From Planctomycetota bacterium (GTDB taxonomy: Bacteria; Planctomycetota; Planctomycetia; Pirellulales; Pirellulaceae), in NCBI GenBank assembly GCA_014381825.1, contig JACNKX010000081.1, forward strand, positions 124,001 to 188,000: a DNA stretch of 64,000 bases. Direction: 5' to 3'. The translations under genes were made by a program, and so were the position numbers. Below, piece after piece: positions 53,088 to 61,640 of this stretch. How positions within the stretch are numbered: the stretch's first letter is position 1; every line of letters starts with the position of its first letter. The notes beneath the pieces are model-generated. The model was not told the DNA's origin. It searched no databases and saw nothing but the letters and a program-made list of their open reading frames with translations.

Positions 53088-56000
53088 TTAAGGCGCAGTC
53101 TTCGGCGACGCAACAAATGGCCTGCTCAGCGTATCGGCTCCATCGGTCAACGCTTCAAGTGTGAATCGAGCAAACCGGACTTCCTTGTAGCCGGGTTCGT
53201 AGAGGACGCCCAAGCTTCCGTCTTTAAGAATCGTGATTTCTGAATAGGCGGAGGGTCCGCTATCAAGGACCTTGCCGTCGCTCCACGTTGCACCACCGTC
53301 ATTGCTGATGCGGACCGCGAGATTTCTGCGGCCTTGGTTCGAAGCGGCGTTGCAAAAGATCAACCGGTCCTTCGTAAAGCCATCTCGTTTTGCCGTGTAT
53401 TGAATGATACAGGCGTTGCAGCGTGGGTCGGGCAATCCAAACTCGGCGGTCTTCCATGTCTTTCCGCCGTCTTCGGATCGATGAACGAAGCGCTTGGCTG
53501 GCGCCGCTCGTGAGTTGACCATTAGCGAACCGTCGTGCAGCTGAACGACCTTCGATTCGTCACCTGGGCTCACGTCTCCAAGCGACTTCCACGTTACTCC
53601 GTGATCGTGGCTTGCGAACAGCGTGGCACCTTTGCCAACTTGGACATAGTTATGCAGTAACATGCCGTCCCGAGTCTGGATTCCGCGGCCAGAGGTTATG
53701 AATTTGAAGACTTCTTTTAACTCCGGCCCGGCAACCTGATCCGTGAAATCGACCGCCTTGTCCCACGTCCTCCCGTGATCGGAACTCTGCTGCACAATGA
53801 AACGATACTCTTTGCTCGACTTGTCGCTATCCATCAGATTGTAGAAGCAGAAGATATTGCCGGTGACTTCGTCGACAAGCAGTGAAGGATCGCTACAGCC
53901 CTCTTCATCGAACGTATCGAGAATCTCCATTGGCGACCAAGTCTCGCCATTGTCTTCGCTCCGACGGAACACGATGTCGATCGTTCGCTGGTGAACCAGA
54001 TCGGCGGAATTCTTTCTGCGTGCGTCACACGCCGCGATCAAATCGCCGTTCGTCGCGGTCGCGATCGCTGGTATGCGAAATGTGTGGGTATCACGAGTGC
54101 CCGACACGAACAGCGATTGGCTACTGACGAGCTTCAGCGGTTCTATCGGAACTACGTTGGACGGAATCGCGGTTGGTTTACTAGGAGCAGTTGCGTGAAA
54201 CGACAGATCGTCGATCAACAGACCGGCCTGGGCTGCCGCAGTCACGCGGAAACGAATCGCTTCGGTTTCGCCTTGGCCGGAGATTGGAAGCTGAACGTGT
54301 GAGAGAAACCTTGCTCCCAACGCGACGACACGGTCAAGTTTTGCAACTTCGTGCCAAGTGCCGCCCTGCTGAACTTCGACCGAGAACTCAAACGGATCGC
54401 GACGGGTCCATCGTTCGGCGTGAAAGCTGATTCCCTTTAAAGACCGCAAGCGTTTAGGAAGCGAGAACGTGAGCGTGTTGCCCTCGTCACCGAGCATTCT
54501 CAAACACTGCTTCCCGGTATGCGCAAATCGTGAACTTATACTCGCCGTGCCGATCGCTTGCATCACCAAGTCGCCCTCCGTTCTTTTCTGAAACACAGCC
54601 ACTGGGCCACGTTCAAAGGAGGTCGTGAAAAGAATATCGTCATGCGAATCATTGGTCGTCCCCGTTTGAGTTGCCGCTTTGCCGGGATGCAGATACGTGA
54701 GATATTGCCAACCGTCCTTCGGCGAGCGGCTCTTTGTCGCGTTAACTGCGTCCGTTTCCTCCATTAACATCCGCAACTTTGTGGGATCGAGCATTGGATC
54801 GTGCGTTTCGACTTGCCATTCCTGCAACGCGGTAAGCATCCTTGCTTTCGTCTGTGCTTGGTCAGGATCACTCGCCAGGTCACTCCACTCATACGGATCG
54901 CTCTTTAAGTCGTAGAGTTGGAATTCGGGAGGGTTCATCCAGCGAGCGTAACCTGCCTTTGTCTGCTCTGAAGCGCCAGCGAGTTCTTCGTCCGTCAAAC
55001 ATCCTGACCAATGTGATGCCCCATGAATCCTGTAATACCGAGCGGCAGGGTCTTCGCGATCGCGTACCGGAGAATAAATGAGTTTGTAACGAGTGTCACG
55101 AATCGTTCGTTGAGGAAACGTGATGTGTGAGGCATCGCAGTTCCGTTCGCATGCCAAATAGTTACGAAAGGCGTCGTCAGTCGTTTGCTCGAAGACTGGC
55201 CGAAGCGACTTGCCCGGCAGGCCACTCGGAGTCGCAGTTCCTGAAGCGTCCATAAACGTGGGCAGCAAATCGATCGTCGATACGAGCGCCAGCGAACGTT
55301 GATTCGGCTTGATAACTCCGGGCCACCGAGCGATGTACGGGACACGCATCCCGCCTTCGTAGACGGTCACCTTCCCACGAGCCATTTGAGCCCCGTGATC
55401 GCCGATAAATACAACAAGCGTCTCGTCGGCCTTTCCCGAGTCCTCCAATGCCTTGAGGAGTTGTCCGATGCACGCATCGAGTCTCAGCATGCAGTCATAA
55501 TAGTTTTGCACAACCTGCCGCATGCGAGGCGTCTCGCCACCGATATACGGCATCACTTGTACTTTGTCTGGATCAACTTGTGTCCCGGGCAACCCGTCGA
55601 CTTGCCCTTGCAGCGGCCAATGGGCATCAGGGTAATTCACGGTCATAAAGAACGGCTCGTCGGAGGCTCGAAAAAACTCACCCGCGTTCGACGCATAGTC
55701 GGCAACTTTCTTCTTAGAGAAGTTCGAGGACTTCTGAAATCGAAAGTCGACAAAGTCTTCGACAGCTTCTGCAGGGATGACGTGCGTCTTGCCAATCAGT
55801 CCCGTTCGATACCCAGCGTTCTTTAGCAGCGAATACGTTGTTGGCCATTTCTCAAACCAGCCGAATTGATGCGTTGCCAGGCCAAGTTGTCCGTTCTGAT
55901 GGGGATAGAGTCCCGTGAAGATGGTGCTTCGCGAAGGACTGCACACCGATTGCGTGACGTATCCGTTTTCGAACAGCACGCCTTGCGAAGCAAGCCGATC

Positions 56001-56198
56001 AATGTTCGGTGATTCAATCACAGGATCGCCGTAACAAGCGAACTCGCATCCGTGATCTTCGCCGACGATCAGCAATATGTTTGGCCGTTTTGCAGAGACG
56101 TCTGTCGCGTGGACCGAGCTCGACGATCCGACAACCATGCAACAGACTATCAGGGCCATCGACATCTGTGTCCGACCAGACTGACAAATAGGAAGCAT
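53088..56198 (-). CDS. Secreted sulfatase-sialidase fusion
   Basis: A 1036-residue two-enzyme protein. Signal peptide ~1-32 (MALIVCCMVVGSSSSVHA). The type I sulfatase occupies ~38-480: RPNILLIVGEDHGCEFACYG, formylglycine motif SVCSPSRSTIFTG (C-x-P-S-R), HVIPAE, TVNYPDAHWPLQG and VFIGDHGAQMARGKVTVYEG. A beta-sandwich linker lies at ~510-670 (TLTFSLPKRLRSLKGISFHA). The C-terminal ~350 residues are a GH33-type sialidase: FRIP motif in HTFRIPAIATATNGDLIAAC, the Asp region ACDARRKNSADL, five Asp boxes (SEDNGETW, SSDHGRTW, SHDHGVTW, SEDGGKTW, SNDGGATW), and the terminal Tyr/Glu region AYSEITILKDGSLGVLYEPG. ATG 56198 is preferred (GAGAGG upstream; frame to 56252). Likely removes sulfate and sialic acid from one glycan. 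Confidence 0.92.
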   Translation of the reverse strand: MLPICQSGRTQMSMALIVCCMVVGSSSSVHATDVSAKRPNILLIVGEDHGCEFACYGDPVIESPNIDRLASQGVLFENGYVTQSVCSPSRSTIFTGLYPHQNGQLGLATHQFGWFEKWPTTYSLLKNAGYRTGLIGKTHVIPAEAVEDFVDFRFQKSSNFSKKKVADYASNAGEFFRASDEPFFMTVNYPDAHWPLQGQVDGLPGTQVDPDKVQVMPYIGGETPRMRQVVQNYYDCMLRLDACIGQLLKALEDSGKADETLVVFIGDHGAQMARGKVTVYEGGMRVPYIARWPGVIKPNQRSLALVSTIDLLPTFMDASGTATPSGLPGKSLRPVFEQTTDDAFRNYLACERNCDASHITFPQRTIRDTRYKLIYSPVRDREDPAARYYRIHGASHWSGCLTDEELAGASEQTKAGYARWMNPPEFQLYDLKSDPYEWSDLASDPDQAQTKARMLTALQEWQVETHDPMLDPTKLRMLMEETDAVNATKSRSPKDGWQYLTYLHPGKAATQTGTTNDSHDDILFTTSFERGPVAVFQKRTEGDLVMQAIGTASISSRFAHTGKQCLRMLGDEGNTLTFSLPKRLRSLKGISFHAERWTRRDPFEFSVEVQQGGTWHEVAKLDRVVALGARFLSHVQLPISGQGETEAIRFRVTAAAQAGLLIDDLSFHATAPSKPTAIPSNVVPIEPLKLVSSQSLFVSGTRDTHTFRIPAIATATNGDLIAACDARRKNSADLVHQRTIDIVFRRSEDNGETWSPMEILDTFDEEGCSDPSLLVDEVTGNIFCFYNLMDSDKSSKEYRFIVQQSSDHGRTWDKAVDFTDQVAGPELKEVFKFITSGRGIQTRDGMLLHNYVQVGKGATLFASHDHGVTWKSLGDVSPGDESKVVQLHDGSLMVNSRAAPAKRFVHRSEDGGKTWKTAEFGLPDPRCNACIIQYTAKRDGFTKDRLIFCNAASNQGRRNLAVRISNDGGATWSDGKVLDSGPSAYSEITILKDGSLGVLYEPGYKEVRFARFTLEALTDGADTLSRPFVASPKTAP

Positions 56199-56314
56199 CT
56201 TCTGCACCTCTCGAGTGATTTTATTGTGACCTGCTGTTATAACACGACACAAAATCAGATGCTGAAAGGCTCACCCTGCGCGGAGTAGTACATCTGAGTT
56301 CGAGTGAAGACATC

Positions 56315-56380
56315 GTTTAACGGCAAGCCGAAGGCGGCTGCGTGGCTCGAAACACCGTCGCCTTCGGCTTGCCGTTGAAC
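56315..56380. repeat. Nested palindromic element, family C, copy 2
   Basis: Left arm GTTTAACGGCAAGCCGAAGG and right arm CCTTCGGCTTGCCGTTGAAC, same sequence family as 19742-19803; the inner half CACCGTCGCCTT is also shared. It lies in the gap between the DUF1501 gene and the divergent sulfatase-sialidase start region. Confidence 0.88.
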
Positions 56381-56402
56381 GAGTGTTCGGGGCGATCTTC
56401 CG

Positions 56403-57629
56403 CTAAGCCTCAAGGGCGTCAACCGGCTTGTGAATGCCGCCAAGAACGGACTTGCTCGACCAACCTAACCACGACTCCAAGACGGTGGCATAGACTTGGC
56501 GGAAATCGGTATGAAACTTCAAATCGCCGTCTTCTAAGTCCGTGAGGCTAGGATGGTCGCCGATCAATCCGGCTCGCACTTTACTCCCGGCGAGGAATGC
56601 GGGTGCTGCCGCTCCGTGATCAGTGCCATCGCTGGCGTTCTCTTTGACACGTCGGCCAAATTCGCTGAACGCAAGCACGGTGACTCGATCGTCGTGCCCG
56701 TGATGTTTGACGTCGTTCAGGAATGACGATACGGCGTCGCCGAGTTGACCGAGGAGCACCGCGTGAGCGGCGGGTTGCTGAGAGTGTGTGTCGAATCCAT
56801 CAAGCGTGACGTAGTAGACTCGCGTTCCGAGACCAGCATCGATCAGCTGCGCGACCGTCTTAAGCTTCGTTGCAAGATCACTCTCCGGGTAGTTGACCGG
56901 AGTCTTGTAATCACGACTTGCTTCTTCGACGCGTTTACTCGCGGATAATGCGACCGTCGTCGTCGATTGAAGGAACCCGAGTATCGAATCGCTTTCCTTG
57001 GCGGTCGTGGCCGCAAGCTTGGAGATCGTGGACCGAACATTCTCGTCGCCGCCGTCATTCAGACGGAAACCATCTAACGAATCAATCGATGGGACGCGAA
57101 CGTCTTCGGCGGTCAAGGCGAAGGGCTGCTTCTCGTGTCCGAGGTGAAAGGCAGATGAAGCTCCCGAATTCTCAGCCTGCGAGAGGTCAAGGTATCGCCC
57201 GAGCCACCCGGTCGTGCGTGTGTCGGTTTTGCGTTGACACGTGTGCCAGATATCCATCGACTCGAAGTGCGAACGATTTGGATTCTCGTAGCCAACGCCT
57301 TGCACAATCGCAAGTCTGTCATCTTCTAACAGGTCCGCCAGACCGCGGGCGGCTGGATGAAAGCCGAGCGCGTCGTCGATCTTCAGGACGTCGCTTTCTG
57401 GAATTGCCAGTTTGGGTCGGCTGCTTCGATAGGCTGGGTCGGAATAAGGAATCACGGTGTTCAGTCCGTCGTTGCCGCCCGACATTTGCACGACGACAAG
57501 AACAGTCTCTTTCTCGTTGGTGCTTGCGGCTGCGGCGTGGCGTAAGAAGCCAGGGACCGTTGCCCCGAGCGATACGACTGCTGACGTGCCGAGCGTTGTC
57601 TTCAGGAAGTCTCTTCGGTTTGATCTCAT
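56403..57629 (-). CDS. DUF1501 family protein (DUF1800 partner)
   Basis: A 408-residue DUF1501 protein of a different subgroup from those at 1261 and 34228. N-terminus SNRRDFLKTTLGTSAVVSLG is a Tat-like leader; ATG 57629 has GAGAGGA upstream. Landmarks: VLVVVQMSGGNDGLNTVIPY, ALGFHPAARGLADLLEDDRL, AIVQGVGYENPNRSHFESMD, GFDTHSQQPAAHAVLLGQLG and VLAFSEFGRRVKENASDGTD with GTDHGAAAPAFLAGS. It follows the DUF1800 gene on the same strand, a standard genomic pairing. Exported; activity unproven. Confidence 0.92.
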   Translation of the reverse strand: MRSNRRDFLKTTLGTSAVVSLGATVPGFLRHAAAASTNEKETVLVVVQMSGGNDGLNTVIPYSDPAYRSSRPKLAIPESDVLKIDDALGFHPAARGLADLLEDDRLAIVQGVGYENPNRSHFESMDIWHTCQRKTDTRTTGWLGRYLDLSQAENSGASSAFHLGHEKQPFALTAEDVRVPSIDSLDGFRLNDGGDENVRSTISKLAATTAKESDSILGFLQSTTTVALSASKRVEEASRDYKTPVNYPESDLATKLKTVAQLIDAGLGTRVYYVTLDGFDTHSQQPAAHAVLLGQLGDAVSSFLNDVKHHGHDDRVTVLAFSEFGRRVKENASDGTDHGAAAPAFLAGSKVRAGLIGDHPSLTDLEDGDLKFHTDFRQVYATVLESWLGWSSKSVLGGIHKPVDALEA

Positions 57630-57724
57630 GGCTGAATCCTCTCGTTCCCAAGTCATTTGTAGTTCTGAAATCCCTCGCCAGAACCTGCTCCGCCGCGAAG
57701 CGTCGGGACGACATTGCGAACTGC

Positions 57725-59083
57725 TTACATTATTTGAAACTCTGGAATCGTGCTGAGTGCATGGATGGCGGCCGCGATCCGGTCGCTACGGTCTCCCTCG
57801 GCGTTGATGACTTCGACTAGCTGCCCTTTGACGGCCTGCGCTGGCTCGACTGCCAATATTAGTTCGACAAGCTTGTCGACAATCGCGGAGGCTGATTCGG
57901 CATCAAGGCGAGTGAAATACTCGTCCAGCTTCCCCCCTCCAAAACGAGTCTTCTCATCGCGAACAATTCGCCCGATGACATTGGCGCGGCCCAACAACGT
58001 GGATGAATTGATCCACGCACGACCGCCGTCCCATCCCTTAACGTTAGGTGGATAAAAGAGTCCCTGCCCAAGCTGATTCAAGTCGTCACCGAGCTGGTAC
58101 GAGTTCGTCGACCCTTCGAGAGTTCTTAACATACCAATGACGAGATCGACCGGCGAACGTACTTTGCGACCGATCACATGCTCGGAGTAAAATAATTGGC
58201 TGGTAAGGATGCGCCCGACGACATGGCTGATATCCCATTGATGCTCCCGCAACTCATTCGCCAGCGGCTCGACAAGTTCATCACTAGCGAAAGGCTCGTC
58301 GAACATAAAGTAACGAAGCAGCTTGCGCACGATGAACTGTGGGGCCGCGGGTTGATCGAGGACAATGTCGATAGATTCGCCCTCCGGCATCTCGCCGCTG
58401 CGGCCGAGAATCGATTTCGTTTCGGTATCATGCTGAAAGCGATTAAAGCGGAATTTACCGCGACGAATCTCCCAACCAGTGAAGCAGCGTGCCAGTTCCT
58501 GGATATCTTTTTCGCTGTAATTGCCTTCGCCCAGACAGAACAACTCCATCACCTCTCGAGCGAAGTTCTCGTTGGGGTGTGCTTTGCGATTCGTTACCGA
58601 ATCAAGATAGATTAGCATCGCTGGATCGCGGGAAATTGCGTGCGTCAGCTTGCCAAAGTCGCCCAAGGCAAACTGTCGAAAGAGGCGATTCTGATTATAC
58701 ATCGTCGTGGAGTCTTCGACTTTCGCCGCGCTGGTCGCGAAATGCCCGTGCCAGAAGAGTGTCGTCTTCTCGAGCAACGGATGCGGTGTGCGGAGCATCA
58801 CATAGCTCCACCACGCCGATAGCTGTTTAGGATTGCCAGACGCCAGAATCGTTGCCGCGAACGCTTCGCTCTCTTGCTCGAACTTTGCGTCCAAGTTGGG
58901 CGACACCAACGCCCCCACGATCTCGTCTGGATCTTGCTCGACAGCCGCGTCAAGCTCTTGCGACGTCGCACCAAAACCAGCACGACGAAGCAGGTGGGCG
59001 GCTCGGGCTCGATTCCAGGGTTGTTGTTTTGATGGACGGAAAGGTTTCCAAGCCCAACTCGGATCGATCGCAGCTGTAGTCAT
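57725..59083 (-). CDS. DUF1800 family protein
   Basis: A 452-residue DUF1800 protein. Landmarks: PWNRARAAHLLRRAGFGATS, TLFWHGHFATSAAKVED, FRQFALGDFGKLTHAISRDP, AMLIYLDSVTNRKAHPNENF, AREVMELFCLGEGNYSEKDI, ARCFTGWEIR and KGWDGGRAWINSSTLLGRAN. No signal peptide is obvious. It forms an operon with the DUF1501 gene downstream. The family has no established activity. Confidence 0.93.
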   Translation of the reverse strand: MTTAAIDPSWAWKPFRPSKQQPWNRARAAHLLRRAGFGATSQELDAAVEQDPDEIVGALVSPNLDAKFEQESEAFAATILASGNPKQLSAWWSYVMLRTPHPLLEKTTLFWHGHFATSAAKVEDSTTMYNQNRLFRQFALGDFGKLTHAISRDPAMLIYLDSVTNRKAHPNENFAREVMELFCLGEGNYSEKDIQELARCFTGWEIRRGKFRFNRFQHDTETKSILGRSGEMPEGESIDIVLDQPAAPQFIVRKLLRYFMFDEPFASDELVEPLANELREHQWDISHVVGRILTSQLFYSEHVIGRKVRSPVDLVIGMLRTLEGSTNSYQLGDDLNQLGQGLFYPPNVKGWDGGRAWINSSTLLGRANVIGRIVRDEKTRFGGGKLDEYFTRLDAESASAIVDKLVELILAVEPAQAVKGQLVEVINAEGDRSDRIAAAIHALSTIPEFQIM

Positions 59084-59101
59084 TTGAGTTATTCGCAGAA
59101 G

Positions 59102-60847
59102 TTAGTCGGCAACGTAATCAATCTCCAGCGACGCTCGTAAAGTGCCGTCGCGCGCTTCCAATTGGATCGAGGCGTTCTTGGCAGTAGCCAAGAGTTCAAG
59201 TAGATCCCCAATCGATTGCTCAGCCTCCTCTTTGCTATGCCCCTCGGACAACATGTTCTGCGCGACAAGTTGAGTACGATTATCGGCGAGAATGTCGCTA
59301 ACTGCACTGACGTCCAAATCAATGGCCGAATTTACGTCGGTGCTCAGCTTATTCGCGTCGGCGACCGCTATCGCGATCTCTTTGGCAAGCGCGGTAGTGC
59401 TCGATACGACGAAGTGTTCGCCGGCAAAAGCGATCGACGGCGAGAAGTTGTAGTGGATCTTCAGGCCGCCCGGACTCGCATCTTTTTCAACGAGATAAGT
59501 GGCGCTGATGACCTGATATTCGTCTTCTTTCTCGATGTCGAGGTCGAGCTGCGGCTGACCGTTCATGGATCCCGTGATGTTCAGAAAACCAATTAAACTT
59601 TGGTACGTCCGCCGAAACTCGGGCCGGATCGTTTCGGGGTCCTTCAGTCGAAAGACAGCGGCAAATGCAGGGATCTTGATAGCGGGTTGAGGCACATCAT
59701 CTTCATAGGTCTGCCTCACGACAACCAATTGGAAGTCCGGGTGCACTTCGCCGAGAATCTCTTCGCCGAAGTCTTTGCCCGAGAAGAGCGTCGCGAGAAC
59801 GCTTTCCGCCTGAGCAAATTGATCGACGATATTGTCCTTGAACAGATCTCCGGCTCGCAGCCACATCGTCGACACATCTCGGTAGGTGGAAAGCGAAAGC
59901 AACTGATTAGAGACCTTGATGGGAGCCGGTGCGCGCCCCGTGCCTTCGGGGCCGAAGTAGTATTCGCGAGCTTCCGTCGTCCATTCCGATTGGTGGGGCG
60001 TTGCAAGTTCGAGTCGCGTGGTTTGTTGGTCGAGATTCAAAGAGGCTGTAACGTAGGGGGTATGCTGGAGCGTATCGAGGACGCCGCCGACAAGAAGTTC
60101 CACGACTGGATTATCGGTCTTTCCAGAGAATAGGCCTTTTGCGACGCCTGCTTTGCGGATTGCCTCAATGTCGGCATATCCCCAAGCGGTCAACGAGTCC
60201 AATTCGTTCGATCGCGCCGTTTGGAATTGCGGGTTGTTGGCGAGAGTTTTGTCAGGCTTGTCGAGATAGGCGTCCAAGATCGCCTTGCCGGACTCTGGAT
60301 TATTCGTCACGAACAGCCAACGGCCTAGAGTCGCGACCTTCGCCTGTGCGATCTGATACGCGGTGATACCGCGATACTCAGTCGACTTCACGGGATCTGA
60401 ATTGCCCGCGTCCTTGGCCGCAGCTCGGGCGAGTTCGATAATCGTATCCAGCAGCTCTGGCGCGGTCTCTTCATCACGAGCCTTGATTAACAAAACAGCG
60501 CCTTGCGTTCCGGCATCAAATCCGATGGCAATGCCGTCTTCTGTCACGGACTGCAAAATGTTCTGCCAAGTCTTGCCGAGCTTTGCCTCGACAATCGTGA
60601 CTGCCGCTTTGAATTGCAGGAATTGCTTAGCTTCGTAAGCATCACGAACGCCCTCAAGACTTTCAATCCGCTCACGTAACGGATGGTCCTCGAGAACCTC
60701 AAGCAGGGTCTCAGGTCGCGGAATTTCCGCGTAGAGAATCGTAGATGGAGGTAACAGGTCTGCTGCCGTGCGATCATCTGCGACGCCGGATGAAGACACG
60801 ACCATCAATAGCAGCAAGCTAAGTCCGATAGTGCGAGATATGGCCAA
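59102..60847 (-). CDS. Secreted protein of unknown function
   Basis: A 581-residue secreted protein. The longest frame begins at 60925, but TTG 60847 has GAGGAG seven bases upstream and starts a clean signal peptide (RTIGLSLLLLMVVSSSGVAD). The body is a long alpha/beta protein: PPSTILYAEIPRPETLLEVL, LQFKAAVTIVEAKLGKTWQN, GIAIGFDAGTQGAVLLIKAR, YRGITAYQIAQAKVATLGRW, a repeated half at ~300-500 (FSPSIAFAGEHFVVSSTTAL) and a helical C-terminus. The pattern of two similar halves recalls DUF3352-type proteins, but that assignment is tentative. It ends 18 bases before the DUF1800 gene on the same strand and may be cotranscribed with it. Confidence 0.72.
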   Translation of the reverse strand: MAISRTIGLSLLLLMVVSSSGVADDRTAADLLPPSTILYAEIPRPETLLEVLEDHPLRERIESLEGVRDAYEAKQFLQFKAAVTIVEAKLGKTWQNILQSVTEDGIAIGFDAGTQGAVLLIKARDEETAPELLDTIIELARAAAKDAGNSDPVKSTEYRGITAYQIAQAKVATLGRWLFVTNNPESGKAILDAYLDKPDKTLANNPQFQTARSNELDSLTAWGYADIEAIRKAGVAKGLFSGKTDNPVVELLVGGVLDTLQHTPYVTASLNLDQQTTRLELATPHQSEWTTEAREYYFGPEGTGRAPAPIKVSNQLLSLSTYRDVSTMWLRAGDLFKDNIVDQFAQAESVLATLFSGKDFGEEILGEVHPDFQLVVVRQTYEDDVPQPAIKIPAFAAVFRLKDPETIRPEFRRTYQSLIGFLNITGSMNGQPQLDLDIEKEDEYQVISATYLVEKDASPGGLKIHYNFSPSIAFAGEHFVVSSTTALAKEIAIAVADANKLSTDVNSAIDLDVSAVSDILADNRTQLVAQNMLSEGHSKEEAEQSIGDLLELLATAKNASIQLEARDGTLRASLEIDYVAD

Positions 60848-61063
60848 CAGAATTCTCCTCGATTGATCGGCGGTAGCTGGGTAAACTCGCCGCATTATAC
60901 CTGAGCTAAGACAACAGCGTTTCATGAATCGACAAAAAATCCCAGCACCTAGACGGTTCGTCGTCGTCCCGAACTTCGGCTGGTTCGAAGAAATTCATCG
61001 TTCAACGCCTTCCCCATTGGCGGCACACTGGCTTCCTTAGCGATCGGATCGGAGCCGCGCTCA

Positions 61064-61581
61064 CTACTCACTGTGCTTCTTCCGCACGTGCGTTTGAATC
61101 TGCGCGAGGAACGCGTCGCGAATGTGCTGGGGAGCTGCATGCCCCATCAACGGCTCATTAATGATTTGCTTGCTACCTTGCAATGCGCTGTACGCCGCGT
61201 AACAACTTGATGGTGGACAGACGGCGTCGATGAATCCAACGCTCATGATCGCGTCGGCGCGGCATCGACTCGCAAAGTTCACGGCGTCAACATATCGCGA
61301 CGCTTGAAGTATCACGGCGTCTGGCTCACCATTAACGCCCGTTGGTACTAGTTTAGGCCAACCGTTGATGCGACCTGCGGCTCGTCCGCTATGGTCACAA
61401 ATTGCGGGAACGCCCGTCGCGACAAATGTCACACGAGGGTCTATTCCCCCGGCTACGAGCGCTTGTCCGCCACCTTCAGCTGATAAGCGTCTTCGGCCAC
61501 TGCGAGGGATGACGTGACCGCGATCAAGGCCGCGCAGCGCACCAGTGTTATCAGCGAGGAAGGGATTGTCGCTCTCATCAT
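61064..61581 (-). pseudogene. Acetylxylan-esterase-like gene, internally deleted
   Basis: Remnant in two frames. Frame one starts at ATG 61581 and encodes a signal peptide plus first mature residues (LITLVRCAALIAVTSSLAVA then EDAYQLKVADKRS) and stops at TAG 61453-61455. Frame two, overlapping at ~61475, continues with EGGGQALVAGGIDPRVTFVA and the C-terminal third of a CE7/AXE1-type esterase: GVPAICDHSGRAAGRINGWP, AVNFASRCRADAIMSVGFID, AVCPPSSCYAAYSALQGSKQ, MGHAAPQHIRDA. The middle, with most of the alpha/beta hydrolase core, is missing. So a deletion plus frameshift joined the two ends. Confidence 0.72.
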
Positions 61582-61640
61582 TCAGTTTCCAGGTTGATCA
61601 TCGTGCGCATGGTTCGAGCGGCTCTCGCGTGTAAAGCCAT

